A DNA stretch of 40,291 nt from NCBI GenBank assembly GCA_017557195.1, contig JAFZAL010000176.1:1-40291 (forward strand), in the 5' to 3' direction. The position numbers were made by a program, and so were the translations under genes. Shown one piece after another: positions 17,117-24,878 of this stretch. The notes beneath the pieces are model-generated. The model made no database searches. It saw only the letters and a program-made list of their open reading frames with translations, and was not told the origin of the DNA. Each line of letters begins with the position of its first letter. The stretch's first letter is position 1. This DNA comes from Thermoguttaceae bacterium. GTDB taxonomy: Bacteria; Planctomycetota; Planctomycetia; Pirellulales; Thermoguttaceae.

Positions 17117-18160
17117 TTATTCACAACGTTTGCAATATTGCGCCAACTGTTCTTTTGAATTCACCTGATTCTTGTCGTAAAACGCCCTGTACCACTGCGC
17201 CGTTTTTTGTAACGCGGTTTCTGTATTCCAGACGGGATTCCAGCCGAGAACCGCGTTGGCTTTTGTACAGTCGAGAGTCAAGTTCTGCGCTTCGTGCGGG
17301 GCGTCTTTGGGTTCGTTGATTTCAAACCGGATTTCCGACCAGCTCTTTTGCAATTCTGTAACGCAGTCGAGAACGGTTCTCACGCCGTCGGATGGGCCGA
17401 AGTTCCACGCCTGAGCGAATTCCCGTTTTCCCTCCAGCAGCTTTTGACCCAGCATGAGGTATCCGCGCAGAGGTTCCAGAACGTGCTGCCACGGTCGGGT
17501 AGAACGCGGCGAACGAATCGATACGGTTTCCCCTTTGGACGTCGCCTTGACAATGTCGGGAATGAGCCGATCGACCGACCAGTCTCCGCCGCCGATAACG
17601 TTGCCTGCCCGGGCGCTGGCAAGTAACGGCGTCCCGTCTGTGGAAAAGAACGACCGCCGCCAGGCTGAAATCGCCAGTTCGGCGCAGCCCTTGGACGCGC
17701 TGTAGGGATCGTAGCCGCCCATCGGGTCAGATTCCCGATAGCCCCAGATCTGCTCTTTGTTTTCGTAACATTTATCGGTCGTAATCGCAACAATCGCCTT
17801 GACGGACGGCGTCTGTCGGCACGCTTCCAAAACGTTGACCGTTCCCATCAGGTTTGTGGCAAACGTCTCGACGGGCTGTTGATAAGACAGCCGAACCAGC
17901 GGCTGAGCCGCCAGATGGAACACGATTTCCGGCTGAAAGTCGGCAAACGCCTTTTGAAGCGAATCGACGTCCAGAATATCGTTGAATTTGTCACGTTTAT
18001 AACCCAGCAGTTCAAAATGATTGGGCTGTGTGTTGGGCGCCAGGGAATACCCGTAGACGTCTGCGCCCATGGACTCCAGCCACAGCCGAAGCCACGACCC
18101 TTTGAACCCGGTGTCGCCGGTGAGAAAAACGCGTCGATTATTGTAAATGTCGTTGAACAT
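17117..18160 (-). CDS. rfbG: CDP-glucose 4,6-dehydratase
   Basis: A 347-residue extended short-chain dehydrogenase that turns CDP-glucose into CDP-4-keto-6-deoxyglucose. The NAD-binding motif is VFLTGDTGFKGSWL near residue 11. The catalytic YxxxK is in GYDPYSASKGCAELAIS. The signature HLAAQPLVRLSY lies at about residue 82, and ATNLMGTVNVLEACR follows. Length matches the family. It starts 6 bases after the rfbF stop with a GGAAG upstream, and its product is the substrate of rfbH. The order F-G-(membrane protein)-H is that of classical rfb clusters with one insertion. Confidence 0.92.
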   Translation of the reverse strand: MFNDIYNNRRVFLTGDTGFKGSWLRLWLESMGADVYGYSLAPNTQPNHFELLGYKRDKFNDILDVDSLQKAFADFQPEIVFHLAAQPLVRLSYQQPVETFATNLMGTVNVLEACRQTPSVKAIVAITTDKCYENKEQIWGYRESDPMGGYDPYSASKGCAELAISAWRRSFFSTDGTPLLASARAGNVIGGGDWSVDRLIPDIVKATSKGETVSIRSPRSTRPWQHVLEPLRGYLMLGQKLLEGKREFAQAWNFGPSDGVRTVLDCVTELQKSWSEIRFEINEPKDAPHEAQNLTLDCTKANAVLGWNPVWNTETALQKTAQWYRAFYDKNQVNSKEQLAQYCKRCE

Positions 18161-18166
18161 GGCGTG

Positions 18167-18988
18167 TTACTTCCAGTATTTTGTCCACGGTGCGGCGCCG
18201 GACTTCCATAAATCGTTGAGCAGCTGATATTCCCGGGGCGTGTCCATGCACTGCCAGAACCCGGGATGCTCGAAAGCGGCGCACTGGTTGTCCTCAACCG
18301 CCAGACGCAGCGGATCCTGTTCAAAAAAGCAGTCATAATCCGGGCTGATGTACTGCTCAATAAACTTCTTTTTGACAACCATAAATCCGCCGTTGATAAC
18401 GCCCTCGGTTCGAGCGGGCTTTTCGGTAAAGCCGTCAATCTCCCCGGACGGCGAAACGCGCAGCTCTCCAAAACGCCCTTCCGGATGAACGGCAGTCAGC
18501 GTGAGCGCTTTCTTCTGCTTTTTATGAAAGGCGTACAGCTCGGCAATGTTGACGTCGCTGACCCCGTCGCCGTAGGTGAGAAAGAAATCGGAGTCCGTCG
18601 CCTTGAGATGTCGGCTGGCAATTCGGACGCGTCCGCCGGTCATGGTTTCTTCTCCCGTATGAGCCAGCGTAACTTCCCAGTCCGCCTCCGTATAGTTGTT
18701 ATGATACGTTACTTTCCCCTTGTCGCCCAGCCGAACGGTAATGTCCGTCGCGTGAGCGTGGAAATTGAGAAAGTAGTCGATAAATTCCTCTTTTTTATAG
18801 CCTAAGCAGAGAATAAACCGATTCACGCCGAACGCAGCGTAGGTTCGCATGATATGCCAGACAATCGGCTGCTCCCCAATGGGAACCATCGGTTTAGGCA
18901 GAATTTCGGAAACGTCTCGGAGTCGAGTTCCTTTGCCGCCGCACAAGATCATGGCGGGCGGCATCGGTTTAGGGGAAGTCTTGGGCAT
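18167..18988 (-). CDS. rfbF: Glucose-1-phosphate cytidylyltransferase
   Basis: A 273-residue sugar nucleotidyltransferase making CDP-glucose from CTP and glucose-1-phosphate, the first step of the pathway. The signature is AMILCGGKGTRLRDVSE, followed by LPKPMVPIGEQPIVWHIM. Further family segments are FFLTYGDGVSDVNI and GEIDGFTEKPARTEGVINGG, and the C-terminus has FWQCMDTPREYQLLN. The frame is open 37 codons further upstream, but that stretch is heptamer-repeat sequence; the ATG at 18988 gives the family's N-terminus. No clear Shine-Dalgarno is seen. First gene of a four-gene operon. Confidence 0.92.
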   Translation of the reverse strand: MPKTSPKPMPPAMILCGGKGTRLRDVSEILPKPMVPIGEQPIVWHIMRTYAAFGVNRFILCLGYKKEEFIDYFLNFHAHATDITVRLGDKGKVTYHNNYTEADWEVTLAHTGEETMTGGRVRIASRHLKATDSDFFLTYGDGVSDVNIAELYAFHKKQKKALTLTAVHPEGRFGELRVSPSGEIDGFTEKPARTEGVINGGFMVVKKKFIEQYISPDYDCFFEQDPLRLAVEDNQCAAFEHPGFWQCMDTPREYQLLNDLWKSGAAPWTKYWK

Positions 18989-19027
18989 GTTGTATATGAG
19001 GCTTAGGTTCTTTAGGAAAATGAACTC

Positions 19028-19122
19028 AAGTGGTAAGTTGCGAGTAGCGAGTTGCGAGAAAAAATTAAAGCGACTAACGCCTCTTGCTCTCCTTACCACT
19101 TACTACTTACCACTTACCACTA
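19028..19122. repeat. Heptamer element with AGTGGTA and GTTGCGA units
   Basis: The left part has AAGTGGTA then GTTGCGA/GTAGCGA units. The core is AT-rich. The reverse arm is made of TACCACT units. It lies 40 bases upstream of the rfbF start. Two different heptamers in one arm suggest an array inside an array. Confidence 0.75.
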
Positions 19123-19171
19123 TAATATTATACAACATAATATCGGATTTTACCGATGACGCCCCAAATTT

Positions 19172-20167
19172 TTATTTTTTCAGAGAAAATTTGCGGCCGT
19201 AAGCCGTAATTCCTGCCATTCCGAGAACGAGCAGCGCCCACGTCGACGGTTCTGGAACGCCGGAACCGTCGCCCGATTCAGGAGAGGCGAACGTCAGGTT
19301 GTCGATGGCGAAATAATACGGCGTATTGGGACCGTACTGACCGACGTCGCTGGTTTCCAGGTAGAAATCCAAGCCGTCAACGCCTGTAAACGACGACAGG
19401 TCAACTTCTTTCCAAGTGTCGAGCAGGAACAGTTCCCCGTTTTCAAACAAAGCAAGCGGGACCTCAACGGACATGTCCGGGCTGTAGACGTGATTGTATT
19501 CGCCGTCAAGCGTAAACCCTTTGATTGTCAGGGTGAAGTGGTCGTCTTCCTGGTTGAACGCCGTTGAGAACGTGTTGCCGACCGCGATATTCGCTGCCGT
19601 CAGAGTCGTGTTGGTAACGAAAATCTTTTCCAGATCAGACGGGGTCGCGAAGTCCAACGTTGAATATCCAGCGGTGTTGTAAATATCGACGTAGCAAACC
19701 GCGTAGGCGTCTGAATCTACGCCCAGACCCGGAGCCGCCGCCAGTTCGTACGTGCCGTAACCGTAAGCTGCAGCTGACATTTCGTCTGCTGACCAGTTGG
19801 GGTTCCAGCCCATGTTCTGCTTGGAAACCGTCCAGCCGTACCAGCCGTTATAGACGTACCCGTTGCCGTAGTCGTAGACGTACGTGTCAGTCGTCAAAAT
19901 GGCGTTTTGATTTCCAGTAACAATGCCCGTCATTGTAAAGGCGTTGGGGTAAACAGTTCGAGGGTCGTAATAGACCATGTTTGTACCAGCTTGAGCCGCC
20001 GTAGTCAGATACGATTTCAGGTTGACGACCTGAACGTCGTCTGCATCCAGATTGTAGATTGTAACCTCCGGGTCGGTATCCGTCGGCTCGAAAGTTACGA
20101 CGTTCGACTGCGCGAACGCGGCTGTATTTACAAGAAATACCAGCAAAAAGAAAGTTCTGTAGGACAT
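19172..20167 (-). CDS. DUF4465 PEP-CTERM protein, putative cobalamin-binding surface protein
   Basis: A 331-residue exported protein: signal peptide MSYRTFFLLVFLVNTAAFAQ, a DUF4465-type beta-sandwich (NGWYGWTVSKQNMGW, then YAVCYVDIYNTAGYSTLDF, then HFTLTIKGF and YFAIDNLTFASPESG) and a PEP-CTERM tail (GVPEPSTWALLVLGMAG). As I recall, DUF4465 proteins of Bacteroides (BtuH) bind vitamin B12 at the cell surface. Here the link is independent: a cobalamin riboswitch lies directly upstream and a BtuF-like gene is next. The start is decided by AAGGAG 8 bases before the ATG at 20167. Presumed role: capture of B12 outside the outer membrane, with a PEP-CTERM anchor in place of a lipid. Expression is expected to fall when adenosylcobalamin is abundant. 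Confidence 0.8.
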   Translation of the reverse strand: MSYRTFFLLVFLVNTAAFAQSNVVTFEPTDTDPEVTIYNLDADDVQVVNLKSYLTTAAQAGTNMVYYDPRTVYPNAFTMTGIVTGNQNAILTTDTYVYDYGNGYVYNGWYGWTVSKQNMGWNPNWSADEMSAAAYGYGTYELAAAPGLGVDSDAYAVCYVDIYNTAGYSTLDFATPSDLEKIFVTNTTLTAANIAVGNTFSTAFNQEDDHFTLTIKGFTLDGEYNHVYSPDMSVEVPLALFENGELFLLDTWKEVDLSSFTGVDGLDFYLETSDVGQYGPNTPYYFAIDNLTFASPESGDGSGVPEPSTWALLVLGMAGITAYGRKFSLKK

Positions 20168-20219
20168 AACAGTCTCCTTTTGAATCCAGTCCGAATCCCA
20201 CGCGGACGACAAACAAATA

Positions 20220-20430
20220 CGACAAGTTAGGTCTTCTGACTTACGCGCGTTTGAGTCGGTCTTCTCCCGAATTATCGGCAGCATTTAGCCGCAACTTTCG
20301 GAATGACCATTTGATTGACTCAAAGCCTCCAAACGTTATATTTGGAATGCGTTTACAGCGGCGGGGTCCGTCCCGGACTTGCACCGGGTTCCCTTTTACC
20401 GACGCTCTCGCGTCGCAGCCTGTCGCAACA
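20220..20430 (-). ncRNA. Cobalamin riboswitch
   Basis: Read on the minus strand, 20353-20397 gives the conserved core: AAAAGGGAACCCGGTGCAAG, then TCCGGGACGGACCCCGCCGC, then TGTAA. The B12 box AAGTCAGAAGACCTA is at 20228-20242. The outer stem and limits are approximate. It lies 53 bases upstream of the DUF4465 gene. No U-tract terminator is seen between the B12 box and the gene, and a GTCCG/CGGAC hairpin sits just before the AAGGAG, so control of translation initiation is more likely than attenuation. Confidence 0.93.
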
Positions 20431-20441
20431 ATTATAGCGCT

Positions 20442-20469
20442 ATTTTACCCTTTTTAAAATATTTGTCAA
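20442..20469 (-). promoter_or_regulatory. Promoter of the riboswitch transcript
   Basis: On the minus strand TTGACA (20464-20469) and TAAAAT (20442-20447) are 16 bases apart. Transcription would begin near 20435, just before the aptamer, so the DUF4465 gene has its own promoter rather than relying on btuF read-through. Confidence 0.65.
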
Positions 20470-20521
20470 GATTGACCGTAAGATTTTATAGGGAAAGAAG
20501 AAAATTCGCCAGACAACCGCC

Positions 20522-21397
20522 TTATTCCTCTTCGCTCAGAATCTCCGCCAGCATTTTGACGCCTTCCACCAGACGCGGACCGGGGCGGAGGATAATATCG
20601 CCGGGAATTTCTGTAATAATCCGCTTGTTTTTGATAGCCGGGACGGATTCCAGACCAGGGTAATTCAAGAGCGCGTCAGCAGTTACGCCGGCTTCCATTT
20701 GCGGAAAGAGGATAATATCAGGGCTGTATTCGATTAACCGTTCCGGAGAGATATTAGAATACTGCTTGGTCAGGTCGTCGGAGAGGTTGACGCCGCCTGC
20801 CAGCCGAACCGATTCCGCGACGAACGTGTTCCCACCAACGATACACAGCGGATTATGCCAGACGACAACCAAAACTCGCGGTTTATGGGCGTCAGGGTCG
20901 ACACCTTTGTCATTGAGCCGCTTCTCCCGCGACTCCGCAATTTCCTTCAGCTGCGCCTGCAGACTCTCAACGAGCTTTTCCGCCTCGTCCTCTTTTTGAA
21001 CCCGCTTGCCGGTTTGACGAATCGCCTCGAACAGGTCGTTGAACGTTTTCGGGTCGTTTCGATAGACGTCTATTCCCTTAGACAGTAACGTCTTATGAAT
21101 TCTGTCGTCGATGAAGTCTGCGGACAGCACGACCGTCGGACGGAGCGTATAGAGCTTTTCCCAGTTGGGGGACGCGTACTGACCGGCAATCGGAACGGAC
21201 TGGGATTCCGGCGGGTAATTGCAGGCGTCAGAGCGTCCGACGAGCAGGTTTTCCGCCCCCAAACGATAGACAATTTCAGTATAATTAGGAGAAAGCGACA
21301 CCACCCGAATCTCGTTTTCGTTGACCGGCGCCTGTTGAGTATTGCATCCGCAGATGAATACGCAGAGCAGAACGACAGGAAGGAGGCGGGTGTTCAT
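20522..21397 (-). CDS. btuF: BtuF-like cobalamin/iron-complex binding lipoprotein
   Basis: A 291-residue type III periplasmic binding protein. Residues 1-18 form a lipoprotein signal with lipobox (VFICGCN, Cys18). The family fold begins RVVSLSPNYTEIVYRLGAE and continues LVGRSDACNYPPES and PNWEKLYTLRPTVVLSAD. The two lobes are joined by a long helix (about residues 120-165). The second lobe has PRVLVVVWHNPLCIVGGNTF and SPERLIEYSPDIILFPQ. BtuF and iron-siderophore binding proteins share this fold; the cobalamin riboswitch and DUF4465 gene directly downstream favour B12. The permease and ATPase genes are not in the window. The start lies only 7 bases from a heptamer element and shows no good Shine-Dalgarno. 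Confidence 0.8.
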   Translation of the reverse strand: MNTRLLPVVLLCVFICGCNTQQAPVNENEIRVVSLSPNYTEIVYRLGAENLLVGRSDACNYPPESQSVPIAGQYASPNWEKLYTLRPTVVLSADFIDDRIHKTLLSKGIDVYRNDPKTFNDLFEAIRQTGKRVQKEDEAEKLVESLQAQLKEIAESREKRLNDKGVDPDAHKPRVLVVVWHNPLCIVGGNTFVAESVRLAGGVNLSDDLTKQYSNISPERLIEYSPDIILFPQMEAGVTADALLNYPGLESVPAIKNKRIITEIPGDIILRPGPRLVEGVKMLAEILSEEE

Positions 21398-21404
21398 AAT
21401 AATA

Positions 21405-21494
21405 TAGCGCCTAGTGCTTAGTGCATAGTGCTTAGTGCATAGTGAGGGGAGCGCTTGCGACCTAGCGCTAAATACTATGCACTAAGCGCTCCCC
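21405..21494. repeat. Heptamer element, AGTGCAT arms with GGAGCGC core (copy 2)
   Basis: Arm AGTGCTT/AGTGCAT, core gaggggagcgcttgcgacc and ctagcgctaa, then actatgcactaagcgctc. Its core and right end nearly repeat 13222-13305. It lies between divergent genes: btuF (minus) and the prepilin peptidase (plus). Confidence 0.85.
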
Positions 21495-21617
21495 ATTATA
21501 CCCCCAAATTCCCCCTTGTCAATACTTGTCTAAATTAGCTATTTAATCCCGCATATTACCCAATTTTATATTTATTAAAAAATTCCAAAAATTCGACGCT
21601 TTTTTCAAAACATAACC

Positions 21618-21680
21618 TATAATTCGGACGTCTGGAAAAGGATAAGCGGTTATCCCCGGACGAGTTTTTTCAGACGTTGG
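21618..21680 (+). promoter_or_regulatory. Structured leader of the prepilin peptidase gene
   Basis: TATAAT is at 21618-21623 with a poor -35. Directly after it, ACGTCTGGAAAA (21628-21639) pairs with TTTTTTCAGACGT (21667-21679) to give a stem of about 12 bp including G-U pairs. Inside is a second hairpin, GGATAA-gcgg-TTATCC (21640-21655). The leader ends 7 bases before the start codon and would hide the ribosome-binding region. I do not recognise the RNA family. Confidence 0.45.
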
Positions 21681-21686
21681 GCTGAA

Positions 21687-22994
21687 ATGAGTTTTGAACC
21701 AGAGTTTTTACAGCAGATTAAACCCGATTGGGCGGAATGGTTTCTCAGCCGTCCGGCGTTGGCGCAGTTGACAATAATATTTCTGGTCAGCTGGGCAATG
21801 GCGTGGGTTGTCAATCGCTACTCGCGGTACGTTGCGATCTGGTTCGACTTGATAACCCGATCCATTCCGAATGGTTCCGATCCGGCAGACTACGTCAAAT
21901 CCGCCCGGCGCTCCACAAAAATGGAAACGTTTTTCTGGACGCCGTTGTTTGCCGCCGCGCTGACAGGAGTTTACGCTCTGTTTGTTCATCGGGGCGGGGT
22001 CGCCGACCTGTTACATTATTATGAAGTTGACGGCTGGACGACGAGATTGAACTCGTTTTGGGATGTGAACCTGTTCCGCCCGATGGGATTGCAGAATTTT
22101 ATCGGATTTTTCGTTCTGTCAGTAATATTGCTGGCGGCGACTTTGTGTGACATTCGCCGGAAGATAATCCCAGACCTCGTTCCCCTGACGGGTATCGCCG
22201 CGGGAATCGTCCTGGCGATGACGACTCATACGCTGTTCGTTCACGTTCAGCTGTACGCTCCGTTGAATGTAGCAGGCTATACGCTCGTCGAGATTAAAAA
22301 TTTCACGCCGCTGACGTTTGCAGCGCCCTACCTCGCCCCGAAATGGGAACTGGGAACGAAAATCCTGATGGCGTGCGGCTGCTGGGCGTTTTTCGCCTTT
22401 GCGTTTTTGTTCCGCCCCATCCGGTTGAGAAGAATCCGGCGTCGGCTGGGATTGTACTTCCTCCGCCTGGTTCGCGAACGGATGACGTATGCAACGCTGG
22501 CAATCGCGGTCGTCGGATTGATCGCCACGATTTGGACGCTGTGCAATTCAGACGTCAACCGTCAAAACGCCATATTGAGTTCGCTGTTCGGCATGACGTT
22601 TGCCGGACTCGCCATTTGGGCGGTGCGAATTGTCGGGCGATGGACGCTGGGCATGGAAGCTATCGGTTTTGGCGACGTTACGCTCATGATGGCGATCGGC
22701 GCGTTTACCGGCTGGCAGGCGATCCCGGTTATATTTTTCCTGTCGCCGGCAACAGGGCTGATTGTTGGCGTGATCATGCTGTTTTTCGGACAGCGTCACG
22801 TTCCACTCGGGCCGTTTTTGTGCCTCACAACCGCGATTTGGTTCCTGTGTTTTGATTTCCTTTGGACTTTTTGTCTGCCGATGTACCTGCTCGGCGCGTC
22901 GACAGTTTTATTACTCCTGCTGGTCTGCCTGGCGTTGATGGCAGCGATGCTGTGGATTATACAAATAATTAAGTTAAAGTGGATCTACAGGTGA
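21687..22994 (+). CDS. Type IV prepilin peptidase (A24 family), large form
   Basis: A 435-residue membrane aspartic protease that cleaves the leader of type IV pilins and pseudopilins. The two catalytic aspartates are in LCDIRRKIIPDLVPLTG and GFGDVTLMMAIGAFTGW (the GxGD motif). About eight hydrophobic helices are visible. The four-cysteine methylase domain of PilD is absent, and a long segment (about residues 175-310, with a basic stretch RLRRIRRRLGLYF) separates the two aspartate motifs, making the protein nearly twice the size of a minimal A24 peptidase. No pilin gene is adjacent. The ATG at 21687 has no strong Shine-Dalgarno and follows a structured leader. Confidence 0.85.
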   Translation: MSFEPEFLQQIKPDWAEWFLSRPALAQLTIIFLVSWAMAWVVNRYSRYVAIWFDLITRSIPNGSDPADYVKSARRSTKMETFFWTPLFAAALTGVYALFVHRGGVADLLHYYEVDGWTTRLNSFWDVNLFRPMGLQNFIGFFVLSVILLAATLCDIRRKIIPDLVPLTGIAAGIVLAMTTHTLFVHVQLYAPLNVAGYTLVEIKNFTPLTFAAPYLAPKWELGTKILMACGCWAFFAFAFLFRPIRLRRIRRRLGLYFLRLVRERMTYATLAIAVVGLIATIWTLCNSDVNRQNAILSSLFGMTFAGLAIWAVRIVGRWTLGMEAIGFGDVTLMMAIGAFTGWQAIPVIFFLSPATGLIVGVIMLFFGQRHVPLGPFLCLTTAIWFLCFDFLWTFCLPMYLLGASTVLLLLLVCLALMAAMLWIIQIIKLKWIYR

Positions 22995-23009
22995 TTGATA
23001 AATGTGTAA

Positions 23010-23094
23010 AAGTGGTAAGTATTAAGTGGTAAGGACGCAAGCGCCGCTCCTACTAACCACTTACCACTAACCACTCACCCCTAACCACTCACCC
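23010..23094. repeat. Heptamer element, AGTGGTA arms with ggacgcaagcg core
   Basis: Forward AGTGGTA units, core aaggacgcaagcgccgctcc, then a longer reverse arm of ACCACTT/ACCACTA/ACCACTC units. It ends 10 bases before the OmpA-like start codon. Confidence 0.85.
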
Positions 23095-23104
23095 AAACAA
23101 AGCC

Positions 23105-23935
23105 ATGAAATACAATACTACGCTTTTACTTGCCGTTTTAATGTTTGTAACGACCGTCGGCTGCCAGTCCGTGCCGTGGAAAAAGAATCCGCCGGCAGAA
23201 CCGCCGGAGATGGCTGCGATGCGAAATCAGATTCAGCAGTACCAGGCTCGAACCAACGCGCTGGAGGCGTCGAACTCGCAGATTAACATTCAGCTGGCGC
23301 AGACGAAGCAGGAACTGCTCAGCCAGCAGGAAGCCAACAAGAAGGGGAACGAGTCCTACAGAATGTTGGCTCAGGAGAACATCCAGCTTAAGAAGGAACG
23401 CGGCGAACTGATTGCCAAAAACAGCGAACAGGCGCAAAAGCTGAACATTGTCGCCGGCGCGCTGAAGGTCAACGGAACAACGGCAATCGTCCCCAACAAC
23501 ACCGTTATTCCGATTGTGGACTTTAACGACGTCCCCGGCGTCTACGCTCGACGCGACGGGCAGTATTACCGCGTCAGCGTTCCGGTAGACGACCTGTTCA
23601 ACAGCGACCAGACAACGTTAACCGAGGACGGGAAACAGAAAGTCGTGTCGATTGCCGAGCGGCTGGCGTCCAACTTCGGACAGCGTCAGTTCCGAATCGA
23701 AGGGCATACCACGCCCATTCAGGAAGTTTCGACGTCCGACCCGGCGATTAACACGCCGCAAAAGCTCACCGTCGCCCAGGCGACCGCCGTCTCCGACGCG
23801 ATTATCGCCGCCAATGCGATTCCCGAAGAAAGCCTGAGCGTCATGGGCTGCGGAACGTCACAGCCGATGGTTTCCATGTCGTCGGCGCAAGGACAAGCCA
23901 TGAATAAACGCATTGAGTTTGTGGTGTTACCGTAA
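23105..23935 (+). CDS. OmpA-family peptidoglycan-associated lipoprotein
   Basis: A 276-residue envelope protein. The N-terminus is a lipoprotein signal with Cys20 in the lipobox (FVTTVGCQS). Residues about 35-120 form a long coiled coil (MRNQIQQYQARTNALEASNS and the Gln/Lys-rich stretch after it). Residues about 150-276 are an OmpA-like peptidoglycan-binding domain (VDDLFNSDQTTLTEDGKQKV, then FRIEGHTTPI, then MNKRIEFVVLP at the C-terminus). It would link the outer membrane to the cell wall. There is no Shine-Dalgarno; the start follows a heptamer array by 10 bases. Confidence 0.85.
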   Translation: MKYNTTLLLAVLMFVTTVGCQSVPWKKNPPAEPPEMAAMRNQIQQYQARTNALEASNSQINIQLAQTKQELLSQQEANKKGNESYRMLAQENIQLKKERGELIAKNSEQAQKLNIVAGALKVNGTTAIVPNNTVIPIVDFNDVPGVYARRDGQYYRVSVPVDDLFNSDQTTLTEDGKQKVVSIAERLASNFGQRQFRIEGHTTPIQEVSTSDPAINTPQKLTVAQATAVSDAIIAANAIPEESLSVMGCGTSQPMVSMSSAQGQAMNKRIEFVVLP

Positions 23936-24055
23936 GGCGAGCCGGGGTGCGTAAGCCCCCGGAAGAACCGCGCAGCGGTTCATTATTTTGTAAAATATCG
24001 CCATTGCGAAAAAACGGTTCCTGGCAAATCCCGGAAGAACCGCGCAGCGGTTCAT
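23936..24055. repeat. 27-bp palindromic repeat (copy 2) and two AACCGCGCAGCGGTT hairpins
   Basis: 23936-23962 is an exact copy of 6211-6237 and begins directly after the OmpA stop codon. It is followed by ggaagaaccgcgcagcggttcatt at about 23961-23984, which recurs at 24033-24055. A relative of this hairpin lies at about 36560-36576. Confidence 0.8.
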
Positions 24056-24089
24056 TTTATTGTCAAGGGTGATACGCGGAGCGAAACGA

Positions 24090-24878
24090 ATGGGATTATG
24101 CATCATTTATCCAACAACCGGCATTGATCCAGATTCAACCGGGGGCTTACGCACCCCGGCTCGCCTACCTGACGACATCTACAATCTGGAAGAATATCTC
24201 TCTTTAGCGGAAAGTGAGTATATTCATCATGTACGCCATCCGCAGGTTCGGCAGAACTGGGGCGTCAGCCGCGTTCTGGTCAAGCGACTAACGGAAAATG
24301 TTCTCGCTCAAAGCCAATCTGGCGAGTTCGTCTATTCTGATTATACGGTTATCTCCAAAAACGAGAACAACAAAGGATGTCAGCCGTTTGTTCTCGATAA
24401 AAACGGAGAACGCCTGCCGTACTGGTATACGATTTCGCACGTAGACGGATTCGTTGCCGCCGGAATTGACTGTTACAATCCACTCGGCGTGGACTTGTGC
24501 AAAGTCGGCGCAGTAGCCGCCGTTGTTGAACGCGGCTTTTATACGGAACGAGAAAAGAACGCTCTTGCCGACGCAGCGCCGGAGTTCCGCCCGGTGTTGT
24601 CGTCTCTGATTTGGACGGCGAAAGAAGCGGCGTATAAACTCTTGTCGATTCAAACGCTCGAACCGTTCGTCCCGGCGCGATACGAACTCGCCAGCGACGT
24701 AACAGAGATTGCTCTCGCCCAAACCGTCCCGTTTGACCCGTTTGGTCTGACGCTTGACTTCCCTGCGTCACAATTCTCAAAAGAAAAAGTCGTGTATACC
24801 GGGAAAGAGAACTCGCTCTGCGCGACAGTTCAGTTCTGCCGGTACGAGGACGTCGTTGTCGCACTGGCGATTTCTTGA
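24090..24878 (+). CDS. 4'-phosphopantetheinyl transferase (Sfp type)
   Basis: A 262-residue enzyme that attaches 4'-phosphopantetheine from CoA to carrier proteins. The N-terminal half has SEYIHHVRHPQVRQNWGVSR, the family's early Arg-rich helix. The magnesium-binding region is GIDCYNPLGVDLCKVG (GVDL), and the second motif is IWTAKEAAYKLL (WxxKEA). The ATG at 24090 is chosen because GGAG lies 8 bases upstream; a TTG at 24060 would extend it by 10 residues. Residues about 17-25 (GGLRTPARL) are encoded by an exact inverted copy of the 27-bp spacer repeat, between the first strand and the first conserved helix, so a tolerated insertion is likely. Its stop is directly adjacent to the convergent arfB stop. 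Confidence 0.85.
   Translation: MGLCIIYPTTGIDPDSTGGLRTPARLPDDIYNLEEYLSLAESEYIHHVRHPQVRQNWGVSRVLVKRLTENVLAQSQSGEFVYSDYTVISKNENNKGCQPFVLDKNGERLPYWYTISHVDGFVAAGIDCYNPLGVDLCKVGAVAAVVERGFYTEREKNALADAAPEFRPVLSSLIWTAKEAAYKLLSIQTLEPFVPARYELASDVTEIALAQTVPFDPFGLTLDFPASQFSKEKVVYTGKENSLCATVQFCRYEDVVVALAIS
24139..24165 (-). repeat. 27-bp palindromic repeat inside a coding sequence (copy 3)
   Basis: Exact reverse complement of 23936-23962 and 6211-6237, located in frame in the 5' part of the phosphopantetheinyl transferase gene. Its length of 27 is a multiple of three, so the frame is kept. Confidence 0.9.

Noticed and set aside
24060..24089. TTG start for the phosphopantetheinyl transferase
   Set aside because: ATG at 24090 has a well-spaced GGAG, and the extra ten residues are not family-like.
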